DNA of 64,000 bases from Komagataella phaffii GS115. Taxonomy: Eukaryota; Ascomycota; Pichiomycetes; Pichiales; Pichiaceae. The position numbers were made by a program, and so were the translations under genes. The stretch covers positions 992,001 to 1,056,000 of the forward strand of contig NC_012964.1 of the NCBI RefSeq assembly GCF_000027005.1, given 5' to 3'. This document shows positions 1 through 7,948 of the stretch, piece by piece (positions within the stretch are counted from its first letter, which is position 1; each line of letters starts with the position of its first letter). The notes under the pieces are model-generated. The model had not been told where the DNA came from. It searched no databases and saw only the letters and a program-made list of their open reading frames with translations.

Positions 1-3000
1 AACAACCCTGACGATACGAGGGTAGCTGCATTAAATATGCTGATTCTGTGTATAAAACTGGATGAAAGTGCAATATCATCAACAATCATGTACTATGATG
101 ATATTCTTCGCTACTGTACGTTCACTCCCAGCGGATTGGATAGGCACTTTAACTTGTTTTTGAAAGCACTGACAACTTTGACAATCAATGGAACTGATAT
201 ACACTTGCTTGCCACGTATGAAAAGAAACCGTTAGGTAAATTTTTGAGTCAAGCAATGGCTATTGTGGAAAGTTCACTGAGATCCGCTTCTCACAAGAAT
301 GAATCAACGGAGAACATCGATGAAACATTATGTCAGATATTGGTATATATTACTGATTGCATCAAGTTCAACTCTAACAGCTTTGAATCTTTTGAAATTA
401 TACACTTTCTTTCACAAGTCATTACTTTTACCAAGATAACTACCAATACTTCTATTCTAGAAAGATGTTTATTCTTTATTGAGACATTATCCTTATATGG
501 TGTCTTTCCCATGGATCAGTTAACCTCAGTTATTTCCACTTTGGCAACAGTGTACACTTCAGAAGAGGAAGAGTTTCAAGAGCTTAGACATAAGGTAATT
601 CGAATATTAGACACGTTGATCCAAAACTCTCAAACAACCATTCCCACCATTTTTGCCATCTGTGAATTGATTCATCAAACTCATTTCGTTTCAGAGGTGA
701 ATGAGAATGTTATAGTTGGCTGCTTGGAGTTCTTGAAACTATTGATTATGCAAGAAATTGACGGTAGAGCTTTGAACAAACATAGAAATGACCGACTGAA
801 CATGTTTCTTGACACATCTATGAGTCATTTATTAGAATCTTGGGAGAAGTCCTCGGAGATTCCAAGTTTAGTTGTTAAAGTAGCTCTTTTGAATTTTTTT
901 CTAGAGATACTGAACACTTCTTCTGATTACTACAAGATTTTTGGCTCGATGTTCTGGTTTAACTCAGACAGTTCTTTGTGGCGATGTTTTGACAACCTGG
1001 TCAATTTTTCATATGACGAGGATGATGATGATGCCGACGACTACTATCGCTTAGTAAGTTCTCTTCTTTCTGTTTTGCAACGCCTTTCAGAGACTGGCAA
1101 GGTGCTGGGAATGAAAGACAATTGTATGAACTTTTTTAATAATAGCTTCAGGAGACTTTCTGACTCTCATGCCACCACTGTCATCGAATATTATGAGAAA
1201 AATCTATTATGTTACGAATTCAATGTCGATTGGGAAAAAAATTCTGTCGATATTCTGCAGAGATATTTTATCAACAAAAATCTATCCCTTACCACCAGAT
1301 TAAAGGCATTTATGGTGGTGAAAGATGCCTGTACATACACTATTCAACTAAAAACGGAGAACACATTTGTTTCAACCTACCTGTATATACTCTTCTTGAA
1401 GTTTGAAGATGACGTTTCAGCCAGTGATGAAAAATTAAAAGAAAGAATCATAGATTGCTGTATTGATTTATGCCGAGAGATTGATTATGACTCGTTTAAA
1501 GAATTAATTTCTAATCTGACTCAACGTTTTGAGGACACAAGAGATGTCAGAAGACGAAGTATCACTTCTCTATACAGTTACACTTCTGGCAGCCAGATGT
1601 CTAGATTTGCGAATCCACGTCTTTCCGATACAGCTAGTAATGAGAAATCGGTATACCGATCTTCAAAGTCTATTGCTATGCTCATAGGTAAGCTCTTTAT
1701 GGTCTCCACAATTAAGTATCGGGATAATGATAAGGTGTTACTTTTATATGACTCCCTGGTGAAGATGGCAACTTTTGGGATCAAGATGAAGTTTTACAGT
1801 ACCACGCTAATCATCCTCAAGGTGCTAATTAGAGTAAGGTCAACAACAACATATGACCTTTATTTTGCCAATCCTATCGAGACTGACGGTCTTGCCGATG
1901 CCATGCACAGGAATGTTTCCACTGATCCTTCCATATCTGAATCTAAATCACTGAAGTGGGTCTATCCAGAGAGTGACAAGTTACACTATATTCCATTCGA
2001 TTGTCTAGATAAATGTGTGACGTGTTCAAAGACCAGTGTGAGTAAGGATACCAGCTTCGTGGACGTCAGAAAATGGTTTCAAATTGTGCTTGATATTCTC
2101 ACAAATTTCTATGACTGGGAGCTGTATTCTTATGTCCTGGCTCATTTCTGCGCCCAGTTATCAAATCTGTATCTTTTTGACGATTCGACAAAGTTTGTTC
2201 AGGATTTTAGAAAAGTAATCACAGATCAACTTGAGCTAAAGTTACCCAGTTCGTTGAATCCGCCTGAAAATGTTGCCAAAACTGATATTCAAATTGCTTC
2301 AATCAGGGTCCTTTCAGCATTAGTTGCCTATCACTCGTGTTTTTCAAAACAGGATCAAGACCAGCTAGTTGCTGCGTTAATTCACGGACTTTCTTCTTGG
2401 GAAAAGACTGCTATTCCCTGTCTTCATTCTTTAGTCATTTGCTGTTACGAGTTACCAAGGTCTTTGAAACGTTATCTGTCATCTATTCTGACGGCTCTGC
2501 AAACCCGTATCTCTAGTACCTTTGCCATTGCCCACATCTTAGAATTTCTTATGGCTTTGTGTCAGTTACCCAAAATGTCGTCCGAGTTTTCTCTACTTGA
2601 GTTTAAGAGAGTATTTGGTGTTGCATTCAAGTTTATTGAGTATGCCAAAGACAAGTTTTCGAATTCTGACTACTCGGATGAGAGTCAGCCCAACCAAGGA
2701 GGCTATGCAAAGTATGGCCAAGAAATAGAGTTTGATAAATTACCCTCCACCAAATCAACTGCTGTGACTCCACAATTGCTACAATATATTATGGCTTTAT
2801 CTTACAACGTGATCACTAGTTGGTTTTTGGTTATTCCTTTGAAGGAGAGAAAGTTTCTGTCTCCTTTTTTAATAAGAAACCTGCTTTCTTCCAGTGTGAA
2901 AAGTGAGGACTCTGATGTTTCAGACGAAGCATTGGCAACTATAGATTTTGTCTCAAGGTATACCTATTCGAATATGGATCTGACCTGGACAGGAGACAAG

Positions 3001-4299
3001 CAGGATCAAAAAAGCACTAGTGACTCCGACGAAGAAGAACTTTTCAGAGAGGCAAGCTGGATCTCTGGAATTTCAATTTTAACCATAAAAACAAACAAAG
3101 TAACTGGAGACAGCACCATCACAGTTAGAAAACCAATCGGTACGAGCGAGTTCAGCGTTTCTGTCCAAGGTCAATTGCCGGCCAATATTTACAAGGACGA
3201 TGAAGAAAATGAGAACCTTCCCAAACCTGCCAACTACACTCCAAATTTCTTACTTTTGCAATTTATGCATCCTTTAGGCACAAGGGTTTGCAACAAACCC
3301 TTGCCGTTGAGCAATGATGACAGTGTAAAGAGATCAGTCGATTTGTTTGATAAAGTGCCCGTAGTTACTGCTTTGAAAGCAGGTATAATTTATATTGGTA
3401 AAGGGCAATCGACGGAACAACAAGTGCTTAGCAATCTTCTTGGCTCAGACGGCTACCATAAATTTATTACAGAGATTGGAGATGTTATCAAATTGAAAGA
3501 CTCGCAACCTTTTTATGTTGGGGGTTTAGACACTACAAACGATATTGATGGTGAATTCGCCATATCCTGGGGTAACCAAATTACTAGGCTTATCTTTCAC
3601 ACTACAACTTTGATGCCCAACAACGAAGACGATCCGCAGTGCTCTATGAAAAAGAGGCACATAGGAAACAATTTCGTTAACATCTTCTACAATGATTCAG
3701 AGTCTCCCTTTGATTTCAACTTGATAAAGAGCCAGTTTAACTTTATTAACATTGTTATTCAACCACATTCAAGGAATCTGCACAAATATGAGTCTAATCA
3801 TTCTGAAAACTTTTACAAGATCAAGATGTACAGGAGAGCTGGTCTTCCTGGCGTCTTTTCTACTAGCCACTTCAAATTAATTTCGGTTTCTGAGTTGCCA
3901 GCTTTCGTGAGAAATACAACCATAATTGCCAGTTTATTCGCCAACGTTTGGAATGCTGACGGCGGTTACATTTCGAATTGGGCTCATCGGGTTTCTAGAA
4001 TCACAACTATCAGGGATAAATCAGTTGTTTACCACGAAAATTTGAAGGAAGAGCAGGGTGAAAACGGGTCTGATTGGTTAGAAAACAGTCAATCTAGGTC
4101 TCATTCCAATACAGTTGTTGCCCAATCCTTCTTGGATCAACTATCTCAACTGGATATTAGTATGGTGCCCTCTGTTCCTAATTCAGCTGCTTCGGCAGAG
4201 GATAAGGACGAGAAAAAGAAGCGATTCAAGTTCCAGTACGTTCATGAAAATGATAGTGAGCTCTACGAAAGAATGGAGTTCAACTCATTCACCACCTAA
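1..4299 (+). CDS. TSC2: Tuberin (TSC2) orthologue, 5'-truncated by the window edge
   Basis: GTPase-activating protein of the Rheb-TORC1 branch; with TSC1 it would turn off Rheb and so restrain TORC1. The frame is open from base 1 through the first ATG at 37, so the gene starts outside the window; at least 1432 residues are present. The long helical N-terminal part fits the tuberin solenoid. A Rap/Ran-GAP domain occupies roughly residues 1100-1330 counted from the ATG at 37. It carries the motif KKRHIGN followed by FVNIFYNDS and QFNF; the Asn of RHIGN (codon 3667-3669) corresponds to the catalytic asparagine thumb (human N1643), so the GAP looks active. S. cerevisiae has no TSC2, which helps place the organism. 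It converges on PUF3, with 47 bp between stop codons. The family call is firm; TORC1 control in this species is inference. Confidence 0.93.
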   Translation, partial: NNPDDTRVAALNMLILCIKLDESAISSTIMYYDDILRYCTFTPSGLDRHFNLFLKALTTLTINGTDIHLLATYEKKPLGKFLSQAMAIVESSLRSASHKNESTENIDETLCQILVYITDCIKFNSNSFESFEIIHFLSQVITFTKITTNTSILERCLFFIETLSLYGVFPMDQLTSVISTLATVYTSEEEEFQELRHKVIRILDTLIQNSQTTIPTIFAICELIHQTHFVSEVNENVIVGCLEFLKLLIMQEIDGRALNKHRNDRLNMFLDTSMSHLLESWEKSSEIPSLVVKVALLNFFLEILNTSSDYYKIFGSMFWFNSDSSLWRCFDNLVNFSYDEDDDDADDYYRLVSSLLSVLQRLSETGKVLGMKDNCMNFFNNSFRRLSDSHATTVIEYYEKNLLCYEFNVDWEKNSVDILQRYFINKNLSLTTRLKAFMVVKDACTYTIQLKTENTFVSTYLYILFLKFEDDVSASDEKLKERIIDCCIDLCREIDYDSFKELISNLTQRFEDTRDVRRRSITSLYSYTSGSQMSRFANPRLSDTASNEKSVYRSSKSIAMLIGKLFMVSTIKYRDNDKVLLLYDSLVKMATFGIKMKFYSTTLIILKVLIRVRSTTTYDLYFANPIETDGLADAMHRNVSTDPSISESKSLKWVYPESDKLHYIPFDCLDKCVTCSKTSVSKDTSFVDVRKWFQIVLDILTNFYDWELYSYVLAHFCAQLSNLYLFDDSTKFVQDFRKVITDQLELKLPSSLNPPENVAKTDIQIASIRVLSALVAYHSCFSKQDQDQLVAALIHGLSSWEKTAIPCLHSLVICCYELPRSLKRYLSSILTALQTRISSTFAIAHILEFLMALCQLPKMSSEFSLLEFKRVFGVAFKFIEYAKDKFSNSDYSDESQPNQGGYAKYGQEIEFDKLPSTKSTAVTPQLLQYIMALSYNVITSWFLVIPLKERKFLSPFLIRNLLSSSVKSEDSDVSDEALATIDFVSRYTYSNMDLTWTGDKQDQKSTSDSDEEELFREASWISGISILTIKTNKVTGDSTITVRKPIGTSEFSVSVQGQLPANIYKDDEENENLPKPANYTPNFLLLQFMHPLGTRVCNKPLPLSNDDSVKRSVDLFDKVPVVTALKAGIIYIGKGQSTEQQVLSNLLGSDGYHKFITEIGDVIKLKDSQPFYVGGLDTTNDIDGEFAISWGNQITRLIFHTTTLMPNNEDDPQCSMKKRHIGNNFVNIFYNDSESPFDFNLIKSQFNFINIVIQPHSRNLHKYESNHSENFYKIKMYRRAGLPGVFSTSHFKLISVSELPAFVRNTTIIASLFANVWNADGGYISNWAHRVSRITTIRDKSVVYHENLKEEQGENGSDWLENSQSRSHSNTVVAQSFLDQLSQLDISMVPSVPNSAASAEDKDEKKKRFKFQYVHENDSELYERMEFNSFTT

Positions 4300-4322
4300 A
4301 AAGTATTCACAAGTAAATTTCT

Positions 4323-4330
4323 TATATACA
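4323..4330 (-). promoter_or_regulatory. Candidate Puf3 recognition element in the PUF3 3' flank
   Basis: On the minus strand these bases read TGTATATA, beginning 17 nt past the PUF3 stop codon. This is the octamer predicted from the PUF3 repeat code. It lacks the C at -2 favoured by S. cerevisiae Puf3 (here T at -2, A at -1), and the region is AT-rich, so chance is a real alternative. If used, it would allow PUF3 to bind its own mRNA. Confidence 0.4.
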
Positions 4331-4346
4331 TAATAAAAACAAAACT

Positions 4347-6626
4347 TTAAGCAATTCCCTTAAGTGCGGTTTCACTTAGCAGAATCAATTTTTCAATGCT
4401 GGCAAGATGTTTAGCATAAGAGGACTTGGAAATCTGTTTCAAATATTGCTTAATCTTAATAATTAACAATTTCTTGTCATCCTCATCAAGAGCGTCCACC
4501 ATCTTTTGAACAACGTAATTGGCAAATGGATCTTTCATCATCAGGGCCAACGCCGAGTTGTCATCAACAGTTGTAACTTCCAAGGACTTATTATCCTTCA
4601 GTAGTTCGTTGAATAGCATATGGCGATGCTCCTTATTTCCATAAATGATACATTTCTCAACAGCATTTGAGGCAAATTTGTGTTTTGAAAACATAACCAA
4701 ATTCTTGGTGACAATCTCCGTGATAGTGCTTCGATAGCCTTCTTCTCCAAATTCTAGAATGTGCTGAATAACGTAGTTTCCATACTGGTCTTGAATCAAA
4801 TAGAAAATATGATTGCTCAGTACTTCCAGAATGAATTTTTGCTCGCTCTCACTGCAATACTCCAGTAAGCGTTGAATAACTCTGCAACCATAAGGATGCG
4901 TGGACAAGTGGTAAATATGCTGTCTCAAGGACTCCAAAATAAATGAAATTTGATCAAACGATATCTTCTCAATCGATTTTTGGATAACATGATTACCATT
5001 CTGATCCTCTACTAACTGCAAAACATTATCCTGTAATTCGGAGGCAATTTCAATTTGCTGTTCAAGTTGCACAAATTCTAGAGCTCTCTGAACAACACGA
5101 CATCCGTACATCTGCAAAGAAAGGCTTTGCACTTTCCCTGTCATTATTTTCAACAAACGAGCCTTCTGCTCCTCGCTACCATGCTCAAAGTATTTCTGAA
5201 TGACATAATTTCCAAACACATCGGTCATCAATTCGTAAGAGGTAGGTTCGATCTCTTCAAAAATTGTGTCCTTTTCTTCTTTGGTGGCCTTACTCAATTG
5301 CTGCTGGATGAATCTGGAACCATGTTGGTCACGAGCAAATTCTGGACCGTGTCCGTATATATCCCGTAATCTGTAATCCTTTCCAGCCTTGTTAGAACGA
5401 AACTCTTCCAAAAGGGGACTTCTATAAATATGCTGGGCTCTAGGTCTATTCTTGGAAGCTCTGCCGTTCTTGGCTGGTGGTTTTGAACCAGAATTATTAG
5501 CAGCCGCAGGAAATTTTGGGGGAGCAGAATGCTGTGGAAAAGGTGACGGAACTTGTCCTGACATTCCCTCTGGCAGCATTGGAATTGGGGGAGACGTCGC
5601 ATCAAAAGAAACTGACGGCATCATTCCATACGGCGAAAATGGAGGCATAACAAACGGAGAGATGGGAGCACAGTTTCTGTCGTCGTTATTGAAATTCTGT
5701 TCAGGTTCATCAGTTAACACGCTGCTTCCTTCACCAGAAGTTGGCTTAGGATGTTTCAGAACAGTTGCTGAAGGTTGAATGCCGTCTTTTGTTTTCTCAG
5801 ATTCAACCTCATTCATCGGGGGGAATGGACTCATTGGCTGGAACATATATGGTGAGTAAGGGAAGGGAACAGGGTTAAACACGGGAGGATATTGACGGGG
5901 TTGAAAAGTGTTGGATGGATGAAATGAAGTTGCGCCTGCCGGGTTCCAGATAGTATTATGGGTCTTTTCTTGTTCCGTTATAGATGGAGTATGATCGGAA
6001 GAGATGGATAGACGGTGGGCATGGGGAGAGCTGAGGTAACTATCAATTTTTTCACTGAACGACTGGTGTCTAGAGCCAGAAGGGTTAGAGGGTTCGTTGA
6101 CAAGAAAACTGGTTCTTCTGGATCCACTTTTTTTGGCAGTATTGGTGCCGATCGCAAGAGACTTCATATTGAATTCCACTTCTCTAGTTTTCTCAGTAAG
6201 GGAACCGAACTTTTCCAAGAAGTTACTGCCGGCTGCTGAAGCTCCTGTGCCATTAGCATACGAAGAAAATTGACCTCCGGAAACAGAGGCGGCTCCGAAA
6301 AGTTGATTTGGGAACCCATTGCTTTTGTTGTTGTTGTTGTAAGTTCCCAAAGGAGCGCTGATAGCACTCAACGCTCCTTTGTTGAGGCCTACCAGAGGGG
6401 ATTCCGCAAATACATCGCTTTCAGTATCACTGACAACAGCCGATCCCTTTGGAATGTTGTTTGCTCCAATGGAAGAAGTGCTGTTGAAGAAGTTGCTACC
6501 TAAAGTGTTTCCATTCAAAGAGGGAGCCATATCAAATGGCGAAATGGATGGGACAGACTTTTTTGAGAAAGCGCCTGCTGACTTATTATCCCAAGGGTTC
6601 AACGATATATTTTCATCCACTGACAT
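4347..6626 (-). CDS. PUF3: Pumilio-family RNA-binding protein, Puf3 type
   Basis: 759 aa. The C-terminal Pumilio domain (about residues 401-759) has eight repeats at 36-residue spacing; the N-terminal 400 residues are low-complexity Asn/Ser/Pro-rich sequence. Base-specifying residues are readable: R1 S437/Q441, R2 N473/Q477, R3 C509/Q513, R4 N545/Q549, R5 C581/Q585, R6 N617/Q621, R7 S653/E657, R8 N703/Q707. With the standard PUF code (N-Q = U, C/S-Q = A, S-E = G), read from R8 to R1, the target is UGUAUAUA, the Puf3 type. In S. cerevisiae Puf3 binds mRNAs of nuclear-encoded mitochondrial proteins on the mitochondrial surface and controls their decay and translation. The start is the ATG at 6626. 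It is transcribed divergently from the region before SNA4 and APL4. Confidence 0.93.
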   Translation of the reverse strand: MSVDENISLNPWDNKSAGAFSKKSVPSISPFDMAPSLNGNTLGSNFFNSTSSIGANNIPKGSAVVSDTESDVFAESPLVGLNKGALSAISAPLGTYNNNNKSNGFPNQLFGAASVSGGQFSSYANGTGASAAGSNFLEKFGSLTEKTREVEFNMKSLAIGTNTAKKSGSRRTSFLVNEPSNPSGSRHQSFSEKIDSYLSSPHAHRLSISSDHTPSITEQEKTHNTIWNPAGATSFHPSNTFQPRQYPPVFNPVPFPYSPYMFQPMSPFPPMNEVESEKTKDGIQPSATVLKHPKPTSGEGSSVLTDEPEQNFNNDDRNCAPISPFVMPPFSPYGMMPSVSFDATSPPIPMLPEGMSGQVPSPFPQHSAPPKFPAAANNSGSKPPAKNGRASKNRPRAQHIYRSPLLEEFRSNKAGKDYRLRDIYGHGPEFARDQHGSRFIQQQLSKATKEEKDTIFEEIEPTSYELMTDVFGNYVIQKYFEHGSEEQKARLLKIMTGKVQSLSLQMYGCRVVQRALEFVQLEQQIEIASELQDNVLQLVEDQNGNHVIQKSIEKISFDQISFILESLRQHIYHLSTHPYGCRVIQRLLEYCSESEQKFILEVLSNHIFYLIQDQYGNYVIQHILEFGEEGYRSTITEIVTKNLVMFSKHKFASNAVEKCIIYGNKEHRHMLFNELLKDNKSLEVTTVDDNSALALMMKDPFANYVVQKMVDALDEDDKKLLIIKIKQYLKQISKSSYAKHLASIEKLILLSETALKGIA

Positions 6627-7137
6627 GAGTTCTTGAGTTACACAGGTTGCTGGTCTCTTGGCAACGGGTTAATTTCTAAGTTGGGGTGGAATTTCGTTTG
6701 ATAAACAAAATGGAAGACAGAAAATAAATCTTTGACGACCAAAAAAAGAGGGAAAAAAATCAGCTTTTTATATACAAGTTGGAAATGAACAGATAGTTGG
6801 ACGGCCTCTCAAACAAATCAACCGTTGGATTCTAGTTTGTGTGGCTATTGGACGTAAAAGTATCGATATCTGATGTAGCGGAACTTGGTAGAGGACGACG
6901 GAGCGATAAGTTCGAAGCCCCGACCCTTTTGCGCGCGCGAAGAGAGGAGACTATTTTGGGGAGGCTGATCGCTGGTGCGTAGAGCAGAAAAGGCAAATAC
7001 TACTACAAAATTACGCCATGATAATCAGTTAAATAATCAATTCTGACGGAGTGTTAATTACTGTACATATGTTCAAGTATTAAAGGGTATAAGCAACCAG
7101 CAAATTATTAAAGGGGAAGGTAGGGAAATAGATGTTC
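6627..7137. other. Intergenic region: PUF3 promoter and SNA4-like gene 3' flank
   Basis: 511 bp without a convincing gene. It holds the PUF3 promoter and leader. There is no ATG on the minus strand in the first ~90 nt before PUF3, so no close upstream ORF. A GC-rich run of alternating CG/GC (around 6932-6940) is the only compositional oddity. No RNA gene or repeat was recognised. Confidence 0.6.
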
Positions 7138-7566
7138 TTAGTTCTTTCCGGAACTGCTGCCCTCCGTTCTTTCTTCGAGGGCTCTGTCATAACTTGGAGG
7201 TGACTCTGCGGGTGTGGGAATGTACGTTGCTCCGTAGTGGGGGTTGAATCCTCCATTGCTTCCCTGGTGCAGGCACTGCTGTCTGCTCGATGGTCTGTCA
7301 ACCGTTGTAGGAGAAATTGCTCGTTCGACTGGAGGATTGACGTAAATCACACCAGCCTGACCCAGCTCTGGGTCCAAATCGACGTAGTAAGCTTCCGGAT
7401 ACCGGGAGATGATATACCATGAATGTAGTAGACCCGGCAGATATCCCAGGATACACAGCAAAATGTTGATCACTGAGTCTGCTGAACAGAGTCCTCTCTT
7501 AACCCACACCGGGAACGGGGGGAAGAACACAGCTATTATAACCAATAGGCAATCACAACAACACAT
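7138..7566 (-). CDS. SNA4: Pmp3/Sna-family small membrane protein, Sna4-like
   Basis: 142 aa. It begins with a Cys cluster (MCCC) and two hydrophobic segments, about residues 6-20 and 30-50, separated by a basic turn. The FFPPFPVW and LGYLPGLLHSWY signatures are those of the UPF0057/Pmp3 family. The long cytosolic tail ends with a PPSY motif, a binding site for WW domains of Rsp5-type ubiquitin ligases. Sna3 and Sna4 in S. cerevisiae are sorted to the vacuole through such PPxY motifs. The N-terminal Cys cluster resembles Sna4 more than Sna3, so I use that symbol with reservation. Divergent from APL4. Confidence 0.78.
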   Translation of the reverse strand: MCCCDCLLVIIAVFFPPFPVWVKRGLCSADSVINILLCILGYLPGLLHSWYIISRYPEAYYVDLDPELGQAGVIYVNPPVERAISPTTVDRPSSRQQCLHQGSNGGFNPHYGATYIPTPAESPPSYDRALEERTEGSSSGKN

Positions 7567-7948
7567 GATGGTTGGTCTTTTATCTTAACGGGGAAGATCT
7601 ATATTGAATGGTGGGGTAAATAAAAGGTGCTTTTATAGACTTGAAGTAAAATGAAAAGAAAAGTTCTTTTCCTCGGGGAGGTTCTAAGAATGATGGGTTT
7701 TCTAATCGGAAAGCCTAGTAGATATAAAAGCACCCTATTCTCAATTAGTTTGGACACGACCTTGGGAGGCAACCCGAGCCTTGGCCAACATCCAGCATCG
7801 GCATTTGAGCATCGGTTTTCCTTTCTCGGTTCTCACTCGTTCTCGCTTTGTCACCAAAATCAACTCTCTCTCTCCAGCCAAAGAGGTTCCCAAACAAAAC
7901 ACGCAGATATCCACTTAGTTCAATCCAAATATCAAATTCAGAAAAGAG
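7567..7948. other. Divergent promoter of the SNA4-like gene and APL4
   Basis: 382 bp between two outward-facing genes. Pyrimidine-rich runs (TCTCTCTCTCC, about 7864-7874) precede the APL4 start. Open frames crossing this region on both strands run into APL4 out of frame and have no protein features, so I treat them as chance. No RNA gene was seen. Confidence 0.6.
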
